Below, one piece after another: positions 54,354-64,000 of a stretch of DNA of 64,000 bases (position 1 is its first letter; each line of letters begins with the position of its first letter). The notes below the pieces were generated by a model, which saw only the letters and a list, made by a program, of their open reading frames with translations, made no database searches and was not told where the DNA came from. The stretch lies in contig NZ_CP062804.1 of assembly GCF_008801925.2 (NCBI RefSeq), forward strand, positions 2,852,001 to 2,916,000, in the 5' to 3' direction. This DNA is from Cupriavidus basilensis (lineage in GTDB: Bacteria; Pseudomonadota; Gammaproteobacteria; Burkholderiales; Burkholderiaceae). A program made the translations under genes and the position numbers.

Positions 54354-55289
54354 GTGGAGGCCAAAGCCAGCAGCGCGCCGCGCTGTGCCATCCCTGCCTT
54401 TCCGGGTGCCCGGGCGCCGGATCGCTCGCGCACCGTCAGCGCCGACGGCATCCGCATCGCCGTCCATGAGTGGGGCCCGATCGACGCCACGCCGGTCCTG
54501 CTGGTGCATGGCGCCATGGATTTCGCGCGGACCTTCGATGTCTTCGCGCCGCTGCTGGCCGATGCCGGCTACCGCGTGGTGTCTTACGACCAGCGTGGCC
54601 ACGGCGACTCCGAGCATGCCGACCTGTACAGCTGGGTCGCGGACGAGCGGGACCTGCTGGCGGTGGCCGACTCGGTCACGCGCGAGCCGCTGATCGCCAT
54701 CGGCCATAGCAAGGGCGGCTCGTTGCTGGTGCATGCGATCCAGGCGCTGCCGCACCGGTTCACCCGCTTTGTCGCCATCGATGGCCTGCCCTTTCGCAAT
54801 CCGCACGCGGACAGCGCCGTGCGCGACAAGAAGTCGATGACCGCGCCCATCATCACGCAGTGGCTCGATACGCGCCGGCAAAGCCCGGGCCTCGCACGCA
54901 AGCCCGGCACCCTTGAAGAACTCGCCCGGCGGCGCGCCCGCATGAACCCGCGGCTGGCCCATGCGTGGCTGCGCTACCTGGCAGCGCTCGGCGCGCGGCA
55001 GGATGCGGACGGCTGGCGCTGGAAGCTCGACCCGGTGATCGGCTCCTCCGGCTTCGGCCCCATGCGCGCGCGCTGGATGACCGACCGCCTGCCGGGCTTT
55101 CCCATTCCCATGCTGGCCATCTTCGGCACGGAGCGCGAGCCGATGGGGTGGGATGCCACCGCGGCCGACCTGGCGCCGTACTTCCCGCCCTCGACCCAGG
55201 TACAGGTGATGGCCGACACCGGGCACTTCATCCATATCGAGCGACCGCAAGAGACCGCGGAACGCATCCTGCCCTTCCTCCGTCCATGA
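54354..55289 (+). CDS. Alpha/beta-hydrolase
   Basis: 311 residues from a GTG at 54354, preceded by AGGAG five bases upstream; the ATG at 54352 is out of frame. Core motifs: PVLLVHGAMDFARTF (oxyanion HG), VVSYDQRGHGDS, the nucleophile elbow IGHSKGG with its serine, MLAIFGTEREPMGW (acid strand) and MADTGHFIHIERP with the base His. A complete Ser-Asp/Glu-His set, so an active esterase, thioesterase or lactonase is likely. It is first in a rightward operon; the next hydrolase overlaps its stop by four bases. Confidence 0.82.
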   Translation: MEAKASSAPRCAIPAFPGARAPDRSRTVSADGIRIAVHEWGPIDATPVLLVHGAMDFARTFDVFAPLLADAGYRVVSYDQRGHGDSEHADLYSWVADERDLLAVADSVTREPLIAIGHSKGGSLLVHAIQALPHRFTRFVAIDGLPFRNPHADSAVRDKKSMTAPIITQWLDTRRQSPGLARKPGTLEELARRRARMNPRLAHAWLRYLAALGARQDADGWRWKLDPVIGSSGFGPMRARWMTDRLPGFPIPMLAIFGTEREPMGWDATAADLAPYFPPSTQVQVMADTGHFIHIERPQETAERILPFLRP

Positions 55290-55960
55290 CCCTCTACCTG
55301 CGCCACAACCGCCTGCGCCTTGCCCTGCATCCGCTCAAGGCCGGCAGCGGGCCCGCGCTGCTGTTGCTGCACGGGCTGGGCGAGCGCTCGCCGGACACAT
55401 TGCCGGCCGAGTACGCCGGCTGGCCCGGCACGGTGCACGCGCTGGATTTCACCGGGCACGGGCTCTCGGACATCCCGCGCGGCGGTGGCTACAGCTGCGA
55501 GTTCCTGATGGCGGACGCGGATATCGCACTGGCGCACCTGGGCCCGTCAACCGTGGCGGGGCGCGGGCTGGGCGGCTATATCGCCTTGCTGCTGGCCGGC
55601 GCGCGCCCGCAGCAGGTGCGCGGCGCCATCCTGCGCGACGGCCCCGGCCTGGCCGGTGGCGGCACCGCCGCACGCAATCCGTATATCCCGGTGGTGGATA
55701 CCACGCGCACAGGCCCGCCCGACCCGTACGCCATTGCCGACCTGGCAACCGACGTGCGCCCGCCGAGCTACGCGGCCAACTACGCGATGCTGGCCGCGCA
55801 GCACGCCGACACGCCGCAGCCGATCTCCGTGTGCACGCGCGAGCGCCCGGACTGGCTGAAGGCGGTGACGGAGCTGCTCTCGCTGGAGAAGGTCGAACTG
55901 GACCAGGCGCTGCAACACTACGCGGCGCAAGCGGCGATGCGTGGAGGCACTCGGGCATGA
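55286..55960 (+). CDS. Alpha/beta-hydrolase-like protein lacking the nucleophile serine
   Basis: 224 residues, start ATG overlapping the preceding stop (ATGA). The fold markers are there: PALLLLHGLGERSPDT, VHALDFTGHGLSD and the 'elbow' VAGRGLGGYIALLLAG. In the elbow the G-x-S-x-G serine is replaced by Gly94 (GRGLGG). After it QQVRGAILRDGPGL follows, but the C-terminal His motif is not clear. It may be a non-catalytic partner of the active hydrolase before it, or use another mechanism. It overlaps the next gene (MFS) by four bases, so the three are tightly coupled. Confidence 0.72.
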   Translation: MTLYLRHNRLRLALHPLKAGSGPALLLLHGLGERSPDTLPAEYAGWPGTVHALDFTGHGLSDIPRGGGYSCEFLMADADIALAHLGPSTVAGRGLGGYIALLLAGARPQQVRGAILRDGPGLAGGGTAARNPYIPVVDTTRTGPPDPYAIADLATDVRPPSYAANYAMLAAQHADTPQPISVCTRERPDWLKAVTELLSLEKVELDQALQHYAAQAAMRGGTRA

Positions 55961-57294
55961 AAGCGGAACTCGCCGCGCAAGCCGCCCGTGGCACGAATGC
56001 CGGACATGGCGATGCGCACGCACTGGCGGAGGACAGCTTCCGCGCCCACGTCCAGCAGCACCTGCCGCGCAACGCGCGCGCCTACCTGGTCCACGGCATG
56101 CTGGGCATGACCGGCTTCCGGCTGGTGACCGCCCCCACCTTCGTGCCGGCCTATATCTACCTGCTGTCCGGCTCCAAGCTGGTGGTGGGGTGCGTGCTTG
56201 GCGCGCAGTACGCGGGCATGGCGATGTCCTCGATCTGGGGCGCCACGCAGATCGAGCATCGCCAGCGCGTGATGCCGCTGATCTACCTGGTGGGCTGGCT
56301 GGTGCGCCTGCAGATCCTCGGCCTGGGCTTGTCCGCCTTCCTGCTCTCGGGCGACGGCGCGCTGGCCGCCGCCGCCGGGTTCCTGCTGCTGTTCGGCCTG
56401 TTCAACGGCGTGCAGAACGTCACCTTCAACTACCTCACGTCCAAGATCATTCCGCTGGAGCGGCGGGGCGCGTTGAGTGCGTTCCGCAATTTCCTCGGCG
56501 GGCTGATCGCGGCGGCGGTGGCCTATCTGGGGGGCCGCTTCCTGGTTGGCGGCAATGTGTTCGGCAATGGCTACGCCACCACCTTCCTCGCCGCCTTCGT
56601 CCTGACCAGCCTGGGCATCTCCGCGCTGACCCGCATGCGCGAGCCGGTGCTGCACGATGTGCGCGTGCAATCGGGCTTTCGCCAGCGCCTGCGCGAAGTG
56701 CCGGCGCTGCTGCGCGCGGACAAGCACTACGTGCGCTTCTTCGTGGCCCGCGCGCTGGTGGCGTTCAGCATGATGGCCGTGCCGTTCTATGCCATCTATG
56801 TTGGCAGCCATCTGCCGCTCTCGGGCGCCACGCTGGGCTACCTGAGCATTGCCTACCTGCTGGCGCAGACCACCAGCAACCTGGTCTGGGGCCGCCTGGC
56901 CGACCGCCACGGCTATCGGCTGGTGTTCCTGTGCAGCATCGGGCTGTGGGTGCTGTCCACCGCCGCGCTGCTGCTCTGCGATGGGCTGGGCGCGTTCCTG
57001 CTGGTGTTCTGCGGGCTGGGCGCCAGCTTTGGCGGCTACTTCCTGTCCGCTGACAACTTTGCGCTGGAGTTCGGCAACCGGCGCGATCGCCCGATGCTGC
57101 TGGCGGTGTCCGACACTGCTACCTACACGATGATGGCGTGCGGGCCGATCCTCGGCGGCATGCTGGCGCAGGGGGTGCGCTTCTCGCTGGTGTTCGTCGC
57201 GGCCATGGTGGTCATGAGCATCGCCTTTGTGCTCGCCCTGCGGGTCGAGGAGCCGCGCCGCCGCCCGCGGCCGCAGCGCGAGGGCAACGCGTAG
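55957..57294 (+). CDS. MFS transporter of the acyl-CoA gene cluster
   Basis: 445 residues, 12 predicted membrane helices after a 50-residue cytoplasmic head (MKAELAAQAARGTNAGHG...). Motif A-like loops are TSNLVWGRLADRHGYRLVFL between helices 8 and 9, and LERRGALSAFRNFLGGL in the central part. Starts at an ATG overlapping the previous stop. Its place between two hydrolases and an acyl-CoA ligase suggests uptake (or export) of the carboxylic acid that the cluster handles. No substrate is recognisable from sequence. Confidence 0.8.
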   Translation: MKAELAAQAARGTNAGHGDAHALAEDSFRAHVQQHLPRNARAYLVHGMLGMTGFRLVTAPTFVPAYIYLLSGSKLVVGCVLGAQYAGMAMSSIWGATQIEHRQRVMPLIYLVGWLVRLQILGLGLSAFLLSGDGALAAAAGFLLLFGLFNGVQNVTFNYLTSKIIPLERRGALSAFRNFLGGLIAAAVAYLGGRFLVGGNVFGNGYATTFLAAFVLTSLGISALTRMREPVLHDVRVQSGFRQRLREVPALLRADKHYVRFFVARALVAFSMMAVPFYAIYVGSHLPLSGATLGYLSIAYLLAQTTSNLVWGRLADRHGYRLVFLCSIGLWVLSTAALLLCDGLGAFLLVFCGLGASFGGYFLSADNFALEFGNRRDRPMLLAVSDTATYTMMACGPILGGMLAQGVRFSLVFVAAMVVMSIAFVLALRVEEPRRRPRPQREGNA

Positions 57295-57348
57295 CGCCAG
57301 CATCGGGATCATCGGGATCAACAGGATCACGGATCAACAGGAGACAGG

Positions 57349-59106
57349 ATGACATTCAGGACCTATCCGGAATTCAGCACGCACTACCCGCTTGTGCTCA
57401 CCACGATCATGAAGCGCCCGGTGCGGATGTATCCCAACGAGATCGGCGTCGTCTACCGCAACCCGGCCACCGGCGAGTATTTCCGCTTTACCTGGATGCA
57501 GTGGTACCGGCGCGTGGCCCGGCTGGCCAACGGCCTGCGCGGCGAGCTCAAGGTGCAAGCCGGCACGCCCGGCGAACCTGGCGAGCGCATCGCCACGATG
57601 GCGCTCAACACCCACCGCCACCTGGAGCTGTACTACGGCGTGACGGGCATTGGCGCCACCTTGCACCCCATCAATGTCCGCCTGTCCCCGCAGCACATCG
57701 TCTACACCATCCGGCACGCGCAGGACAAGATCCTGTTTGTCGACGACACCCTGATTCCCTTGCTGGAAGGCATCTACGACAAGATCAAGGATGTGGTCGA
57801 GCTGGTGGTCTATATGTCGGACAAGCCGGGGCTGCCGCACACCCGCATCCCCAACATCATCGAGTACGAAACGCTGCTCGCCCGCCAGGCCGAGACCATC
57901 GAGTGGCCCGCCCTGCACGAGGACGTGAACGCCACGCTGTGCTACACCACCGGCACCACGGGCCAGCCGAAGGGCGCCACCTTCACGCATCGCCAGCTCT
58001 ACCTGCTGACGATCCACATGATGGCGCAGCTCGCCATCGGCAACACACCGGACCACGATATTGCCGATGGCCTGGGCACGCGGCTGGGCGAAGGCGCGGT
58101 GCCGCTGCTGAATACGCCGATGTTCCACATCCACGGCTGGGGGCAGCCTTTCGTCGCGGTCTATAGCGCGCAGAAGATCGTGCTGCACGGGACCTTTACC
58201 GTGCAGGGTTTCTGCGAGCTGGTGGAGCGCGAGAAGGTGACGTCGGTGGGCATCGTGGCAACCATCGCGGCCATGCTGCTCGAATACCCGGACCTGAAGA
58301 AGTACGACCTCAGCAGCCTGGTGCGCGTCAGCGTGGGCGGCGGCGCGCTGCCACTCGGGCTCAAGCGCAAGCTGGAAGCCCTGATCCCCACCTTCCGCAT
58401 GAGTTCGGGCTACGGCATGACCGAGACCGCGCCCACCATCGTTGGCTCGTTCATCAAGAAGACCATGGTCCACCTGGAGCGGGACGAGACCGATGCGGTG
58501 CTGGTCAAATCCGGCCTGCCGATTCTTGGCGTGGAGGTGGAGGTCATCGACGACAAAGGCAAGCCGGTGCCTCAGGACGACCACACGGTCGGCGAGATCG
58601 TGGTGCGCGCGCCCTGGGCAACCGGGCAGTACTACCGCAACCCCGAGAAAAGCGCGGAGCTGTGGCAGGACGGCTGGCTGCACACCGGCGACATCGCCAA
58701 GGTAGATGCCGAGGGCTATATCACCATCGCCGACCGCATGAAGGACGTGATCCGCAGCGGCGCGGAAATGGTACCCACGGTACTGCTGGAGAACCTGATC
58801 GCGATGGCCGATTTCGTGCACGAGGCGACAGTGGTCGGCGTGCCGGATCCGGTCTGGGGCGAGAAGCCCCTGGCGCTGGTCAGCGTGCGCAACGGCTTTG
58901 AGGCCGACGAGGACAGCGTCATCGATTTCCTGAAGGTCCACGGCGTCGAGACCGGCAAGATCACCAGGTGGATGCTGCCCAAGCTCGTCGCCATCACGCG
59001 GGACATCCCCAAGACCAGCGTAGGCAAGTACAACAAAAAGCAGATCCGCGATGACCTGGAGACATTCCTGGCCATCGCCAAGGATGTTTCGCATCGCCAC
59101 GGTTAG
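57349..59106 (+). CDS. pimA: Acyl-CoA ligase (PimA-like, ANL superfamily)
   Basis: 585 residues. Forms the acyl-CoA from a carboxylic acid, ATP and CoA. Motifs: [19 protein letters not shown] (A3 loop), [15 protein letters not shown] (the A4 region of medium-chain acyl ligases), [21 protein letters not shown] (A5), [34 protein letters not shown] (A7-A8) and [16 protein letters not shown] with the catalytic Lys. GGAGACAGG lies before the ATG. From the neighbours it probably activates a dicarboxylate such as pimelate; a monocarboxylate of medium chain length is also possible. Confidence 0.83.
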   Translation: MTFRTYPEFSTHYPLVLTTIMKRPVRMYPNEIGVVYRNPATGEYFRFTWMQWYRRVARLANGLRGELKVQAGTPGEPGERIATMALNTHRHLELYYGVTGIGATLHPINVRLSPQHIVYTIRHAQDKILFVDDTLIPLLEGIYDKIKDVVELVVYMSDKPGLPHTRIPNIIEYETLLARQAETIEWPALHEDVNATLCYTTGTTGQPKGATFTHRQLYLLTIHMMAQLAIGNTPDHDIADGLGTRLGEGAVPLLNTPMFHIHGWGQPFVAVYSAQKIVLHGTFTVQGFCELVEREKVTSVGIVATIAAMLLEYPDLKKYDLSSLVRVSVGGGALPLGLKRKLEALIPTFRMSSGYGMTETAPTIVGSFIKKTMVHLERDETDAVLVKSGLPILGVEVEVIDDKGKPVPQDDHTVGEIVVRAPWATGQYYRNPEKSAELWQDGWLHTGDIAKVDAEGYITIADRMKDVIRSGAEMVPTVLLENLIAMADFVHEATVVGVPDPVWGEKPLALVSVRNGFEADEDSVIDFLKVHGVETGKITRWMLPKLVAITRDIPKTSVGKYNKKQIRDDLETFLAIAKDVSHRHG

Positions 59107-59138
59107 GCATTTACTCAAAACACAGCAGGAGACTTCCC

Positions 59139-60341
<1,203 letters not shown>

Positions 60342-60381
60342 GCCGGGCGCCAGCCTTGGCATCAAGCCGCCTTAACTGACG

Positions 60382-60413
60382 CACCGACACACCGACACAC
60401 CGACACACCGACA
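60382..60413. repeat. Four tandem copies of an 8-bp unit
   Basis: CACCGACA occurs four times in a row in the 89-base spacer between the thiolase and the fused hydratase/dehydrogenase, ending just before the ribosome site CTGGAG of the latter. Such short tandem repeats can gain or lose units. Confidence 0.75.
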
Positions 60414-60430
60414 CACTGGAGTCCACACGC

Positions 60431-62512
60431 ATGAGCACGATCAACGCAGTCGCCGATCTCGCCGTGGAAGGCGATATCGCCATCCTGACGCTCAACTCAC
60501 CGCCGGTCAACGCACTGTCCGCCGCAGTGCGCGCCGGCATCCTCGCTGGCGTCGAGCGCGCCATCGCCGACAGCAACGTCAAGGGCATCGTCCTGACCTG
60601 CGCGGGCAAGACCTTTATCGCCGGTGCCGACATCACCGAATTCGGCAAGCCGCCGGTAGGCCCGTCGCTGGCCGACGTGCAAGCCGCAATCGAGGGCTCA
60701 CCCAAGCCGGTGATCGCCGCCATCCACGGCACCGCGCTGGGGGGCGGGCTGGAAGTCGCGCTGGTCTGCCACTACCGCGTGGCAGCCAGGTCCGCCAAAT
60801 GCGGCCTGCCGGAAGTCAACCTCGGCCTGCTGCCCGGCGCTGGCGGCACGCAACGCCTGCCCCGCATCGTCGGCCCCGCCAAGGCGCTCGACATGGTGAC
60901 CTCGGGCGCCCACATCGGCGCGGCCGCCGCCGCGCAGATGGGCCTGTTCGACCTGGTGACCGAAGACGCCGCGCTGCGCGCTGGCGCCATCGCCTTCGCC
61001 AGGCAGGTCAACGCCGAGCAGCGCCCGCTGCGCAAGGTGCGCGACCTCAACGAAAAAGTGGAAGCCGCGCGCGGCAAGCCGGAGCTGTTCGCCGACTTCC
61101 GCCGTGCCAACGCCCGCAAGTTCCGTGGCTTCGACGCGCCCGAGTACAACATCCGCTGCATCGAGGCCGCGGTCAACCTGCCCTTCGACGAAGGCATGAA
61201 GGTGGAACGCAAGCTCTTCCTGGAACTGATGAACGGCACGCAATCCGCCGCGCAGCGCTACTACTTCTTCGCCTCGCGGCAGGTCTGGAACCTGCCCGAC
61301 GTGCCAACCGACACACCGGTCATCGACGTGAAGAAGGTCGGCATCATCGGCGCGGGCACCATGGGCGGCGGCATCGCCATGAACATGCTCAACGCCGGCA
61401 TTCCCGTCGTGATCGTGGAAACCGCGCAGGAAGCGCTGGACCGCGGCGTGCGCACCATCCGCGCCAATTACGACAACACGGCAAAAAAGGGCCGCATCAC
61501 CGCCGCCGATGTCGACAAGCGCATGGCACTGCTGACCCCGACGCTGGAACTCGGCCAGCTGGCCGACGCCGACCTGGTCATCGAAGCCGTCTATGAAAAC
61601 ATGGACGTGAAGAAGGACATCTTCGGCAAGCTCGACAAGATCGTGAAGCCCGGTGCCATCCTGGCCACCAACACCTCCGCGCTCGACGTCAACGAGATTG
61701 CCCGCGCCACGTCGCGCCCGGAATCCGTGATCGGCCTGCACTTTTTCTCGCCGGCCAACGTCATGAAGCTGCTGGAAGTGGTACGCGGCGACAAGACCTC
61801 CAAACCCGTCATCCGCACGTCGATGGAGCTGGCCCGCAAGATCGGCAAGATCGCCGCGCTGGTGGGCGTGTGCCCGGGCTTTGTCGGCAACCGCATGCTC
61901 GCCCAGCGCCAGCGCGAAGCGCAGAAGCTCGTGCTCGAAGGCGCGCTGCCGTGGGACATCGACCGCGTGCTGTACAACTTCGGCTTCCCGATGGGTCCAT
62001 TCGCCATGAGCGACCTGGCCGGCCTGGACCTGGGCTGGATCCGCGAGAAATCCAGCAGCTCCACGCTGCGCGAGATCTTGTGCGAGATGGACCGCCGCGG
62101 CCAGAAGACCGGCGCGGGCTACTACGACTACGACGAGAAGCGCAATGCCATGCCCTCGCCCGTGGTCGAGGGGATCATCCGCGACTTTGCCGCCAGGCAG
62201 GGCAAGACCAGCCGCGTGGTCTCCGAGCAGGAGATCCTGGAGCGCTGCATCTACCCGATGATCAATGAAGGCGCGAAGATCCTGGAGGAAGGCAAGGCCA
62301 TCCGCGCCTCCGACATCGATGTGGTGTGGGTCAACGGCTACGGCTGGCCGGTGTACCGGGGCGGCCCGATGTGCTATGCGGACACGATCGGGCTGGACAA
62401 GGTGCTGGCGACCATGAAGAACTTCGAGGCAACGCTGGGCGCGGACTTCAAGCCGGCCAAGCTGCTCGAGGACCTGGTTGCGCAGGGCAAGAAGTTCAGC
62501 GACCTGAAGTAG
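60431..62512 (+). CDS. pimF: Fused enoyl-CoA hydratase/3-hydroxyacyl-CoA dehydrogenase (PimF/FadB-like)
   Basis: 693 residues. The N-terminal crotonase half (about 1-190) has AGKTFIAGADITEFG and HGTALGGGLEVALVCHYRVA (oxyanion hole) and LPEVNLGLLPGAGGTQRLPR with its two expected acids. Residues ~300-480 are the NAD-binding dehydrogenase with GIIGAGTMGGGIAMNML and the catalytic His in VIGLHFFSPANVM. The C-terminal helical domains follow (LVGVCPGFVGNRML, MGPFAMSDLAGLDLGW, FGYGWPVYRGGPM-like NGYGWPVYRGGPM). The domain order hydratase-dehydrogenase and length are those of PimF and FadJ-type proteins. It performs steps two and three of beta-oxidation. Its stop overlaps the end of the opposite hpnL gene by 17 bases. 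Confidence 0.9.
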   Translation: MSTINAVADLAVEGDIAILTLNSPPVNALSAAVRAGILAGVERAIADSNVKGIVLTCAGKTFIAGADITEFGKPPVGPSLADVQAAIEGSPKPVIAAIHGTALGGGLEVALVCHYRVAARSAKCGLPEVNLGLLPGAGGTQRLPRIVGPAKALDMVTSGAHIGAAAAAQMGLFDLVTEDAALRAGAIAFARQVNAEQRPLRKVRDLNEKVEAARGKPELFADFRRANARKFRGFDAPEYNIRCIEAAVNLPFDEGMKVERKLFLELMNGTQSAAQRYYFFASRQVWNLPDVPTDTPVIDVKKVGIIGAGTMGGGIAMNMLNAGIPVVIVETAQEALDRGVRTIRANYDNTAKKGRITAADVDKRMALLTPTLELGQLADADLVIEAVYENMDVKKDIFGKLDKIVKPGAILATNTSALDVNEIARATSRPESVIGLHFFSPANVMKLLEVVRGDKTSKPVIRTSMELARKIGKIAALVGVCPGFVGNRMLAQRQREAQKLVLEGALPWDIDRVLYNFGFPMGPFAMSDLAGLDLGWIREKSSSSTLREILCEMDRRGQKTGAGYYDYDEKRNAMPSPVVEGIIRDFAARQGKTSRVVSEQEILERCIYPMINEGAKILEEGKAIRASDIDVVWVNGYGWPVYRGGPMCYADTIGLDKVLATMKNFEATLGADFKPAKLLEDLVAQGKKFSDLK

Positions 62513-63542
62513 GCAGTTCCGGCGCTGCGTGCTGATGCGCCCCCTTGGCCGGCCCGGCCTTGGGGGCCAGGTAGCGCCGCAGCTCCACCCACTGCCACGA
62601 CAGCAGCGCCGGGATGCCAAAGAGCACCTCGCGCGCGCGCTTGACCAGTGCCAGCGACAAGGCCACCTGCGGGTCGACGCCAAGCAGGTGGCCCAGCAAC
62701 ATCACCACCGCCTCCTGCACGCCAAGGCCGGCCGGCACGAAGAAGGCCACATGGCGCACGGCCTGGGTCAGCGACTCGATCGCCAGCGCCTGCCAGAGCG
62801 GGACGGGATGGCCCAGCAGCCACAGCGCGAACCAGATCTCCACCGCGCCCAAGGCAAGGCCGGCGAACTGCCAGCACAGCGCGGCCAGCAATTCGCCGCG
62901 GCGCGCATTCAGCGCACGGATCTGCGCGTCGAGCCGGGCGCCGTCGATCAGCGCGACCACCCGGTGGTCCGTGCCGAACAAGCGCCGCGCGGCGCCCTCC
63001 AGCCGCTCGAACAGCGCGCTATGGCGCAGCGAGAGCGCAAACAGCACTGGCACCGGCAAGGACAGCAGCAAGCCCGCCAGGATCACCCAGGCATGGCCAT
63101 CGCCACCACCAAGCGCCAGCAGCAGCAGCACCACGCCGAGCGCGGAGAACAGGTACTGCGCGAACAGCGTCACCATGACTTCCACCACGATGCTGGCGGT
63201 CACCGCCGTGGTATCCGCGAGGCGCAGCCGGGTCAGCCGGATGCCAACCAGCTCGCCACCCACACCCACGGTAGGCAACAGCCGGTTGACCGCCTCGCGC
63301 ACGGTGGCCACCCACCACAGGAAGGCGAGGCCGGCGGACTCATCCGGATCGGCCGAAGTCAGCAACACCCGCCAGCCTTGCGCGTCCAGCAGCAGCGGCA
63401 GGGCATGGAAGGGCACCAGCAGCAGCAGCGGCCAGCCGGCCTGGCCAACGATGTGGCCAATGTCGGACGCGCCTTGGTGCAGCACCAGTGCCGTCAAGGC
63501 CAGCACGCCCAGCAGCCCGGTCAGGTAGATCAGGCGCTTCAT
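62496..63542 (-). CDS. hpnL: HpnL-like integral membrane protein (lysylphosphatidylglycerol-synthase TM family)
   Basis: 348 residues, about eight or nine membrane helices. Begins MKRLIYLTGLLGVLALTALVLH; the family segment VREAVNRLLPTVGVGGELVGIRL and the later FFVPAGLGVQEAVVMLLGHLLG are conserved in this UPF0104/LPG-synthase-like group. The gene upstream is hpnK-like and overlaps the start by four bases (ATGA), which points to the hopanoid-associated HpnL rather than a general family member. It probably works in lipid modification or transport at the inner membrane. Exact activity is unknown. Confidence 0.78.
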   Translation of the reverse strand: MKRLIYLTGLLGVLALTALVLHQGASDIGHIVGQAGWPLLLLVPFHALPLLLDAQGWRVLLTSADPDESAGLAFLWWVATVREAVNRLLPTVGVGGELVGIRLTRLRLADTTAVTASIVVEVMVTLFAQYLFSALGVVLLLLALGGGDGHAWVILAGLLLSLPVPVLFALSLRHSALFERLEGAARRLFGTDHRVVALIDGARLDAQIRALNARRGELLAALCWQFAGLALGAVEIWFALWLLGHPVPLWQALAIESLTQAVRHVAFFVPAGLGVQEAVVMLLGHLLGVDPQVALSLALVKRAREVLFGIPALLSWQWVELRRYLAPKAGPAKGAHQHAAPELPTSGR

Positions 63543-64000
63543 GCCGGGGCCAGGGCACCGGGCGCGCCAAAGATATCGGTAAAGCCGCCGCGACGCACCC
63601 CGGCGCGCTCCAGCGCCTCGCGCACGCGGGGCGACAGCAGCGCGGCCAGCTCGTCGGCATGGCGATAGCCACGCATGCTGGGCGCGACCTCGGCGCCGGA
63701 GACCACGCCGGGATGCAGGTAGATCTCGCCCACGCCCGCCGGCAGCTTCGCCAGCGCGGCCAGCAAGGCGGCTTCGTCCATGCCGCCGGTATTGGCGATG
63801 CCGAGCACGTAGTCATTGTGGGCAATGCCGGCCAGGTCCAGCCGCCTGCGCAACAAAGCCAGCCAGGGCCGCAGCAGCAGCGGCGCCGCGGGCTCGCTGG
63901 GCAGGCGCATGGCGTGCAGGCCGAACTCGCGGCCAATCTGCAAGATCAGGGACAACACGGTGGGATGCAAGTGGAAATGCTTGTGGGTGTTCACGTGGTC
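63539..64000 (-). CDS. hpnK: HpnK-like YdjC-family protein (C-terminal part, cut by window edge)
   Basis: 154 codons are visible, open to the window end. The first residues, DHVNTHKHFHLHPTVLSLIL, are the YdjC/HpnK-type metal motif (H-x-H-x-H-P, from the second histidine cluster). The middle shows IAHNDYVLGIANTGGMDEAALLAAL and GEIYLHPGVVSG with the conserved HPG, and MRGYRHADELAALLSPRV near the end. This family deacetylates or hydrolyses sugar-containing lipids; HpnK is associated with hopanoid gene clusters. The N-terminal half with the first Asp/His ligands lies outside the window. It overlaps hpnL by four bases. Confidence 0.8.
   Translation of the reverse strand, partial: DHVNTHKHFHLHPTVLSLILQIGREFGLHAMRLPSEPAAPLLLRPWLALLRRRLDLAGIAHNDYVLGIANTGGMDEAALLAALAKLPAGVGEIYLHPGVVSGAEVAPSMRGYRHADELAALLSPRVREALERAGVRRGGFTDIFGAPGALAPA

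Noticed and set aside
57334..59118. 594-codon minus-strand frame opposite the acyl-CoA ligase
   Set aside because: Antisense shadow of a strong ANL enzyme gene with complete motifs.

Overview
The window is GC-rich, tightly packed chromosomal DNA. It most likely comes from a Burkholderiaceae betaproteobacterium close to Cupriavidus/Ralstonia. The grounds are gene content: a complete aerobic benzoyl-CoA (box) pathway with its BoxR regulator, a Bug/TctC solute-binding protein, a betaproteobacterial porin, a polyhydroxybutyrate depolymerase family protein, a pimeloyl/dicarboxylate beta-oxidation (pim) gene set, and hopanoid-associated hpnK/hpnL genes. No rRNA, tRNA, prophage or CRISPR array was seen. 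This is an assignment from gene content only, without any database search.

Layout. 1-2.9 kb: the edge of a PHB-depolymerase-like gene, an FNR-type [4Fe-4S] regulator, two small secreted hypotheticals and an orphan IS3 OrfA. 2.9-5.1 kb: an AT-rich island, a LysR gene, and a leader or small-RNA-like region with a strong terminator ahead of an RcsB-like response regulator. 5.9-14.6 kb: cobB; an AraC/DMT-exporter divergent pair; an MFS drug exporter with a MarR gene; a decayed MocR regulator; a TetR gene divergent from a metallo-beta-lactamase-fold hydrolase; and an FMN riboswitch that controls a lumazine synthase (ribH).

14.6-24.1 kb is the box island. boxC-boxB-boxA run leftward. boxR lies between them and a rightward operon of a PnbB/DUF4863 gene, boxD and bclA. 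Together they activate benzoate to benzoyl-CoA (BclA), epoxidise it (BoxAB), open the ring (BoxC) and oxidise the semialdehyde (BoxD) to 3,4-dehydroadipyl-CoA. Both outward promoters carry paired TGCA-N6-TGCA-like BoxR sites in the same arrangement. Next, at 24.6-29.9 kb, is a LysR gene followed by porin, aromatic acid:H+ symporter and carboxylesterase genes. These look like an uptake-and-hydrolysis module that could feed aromatic acids into the box pathway.

30-45.6 kb is mixed: an MFS/LysR divergent pair, glutamine-dependent NAD synthase, a Bug protein, two hypotheticals, a LacI regulator beside a broken TRAP permease, an aldo-keto reductase, an NAD-dependent epimerase, and a three-gene ABC operon. 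The ABC operon has histidine-rich insertions and sits behind a perfect 27-bp palindrome, which suggests metal (zinc) control. A double-length TetR protein follows.

45.6-62.5 kb carries a five-gene Dpp/Opp-type ABC importer, then two divergent transcription units for dicarboxylate/acyl-CoA beta-oxidation: pimD/pimC-like dehydrogenases leftward, and two alpha/beta hydrolases, an MFS carrier, acyl-CoA ligase, thiolase and a fused hydratase/dehydrogenase rightward. The last 1.5 kb holds hpnL and the end of hpnK, on the minus strand and running toward the pim operon.
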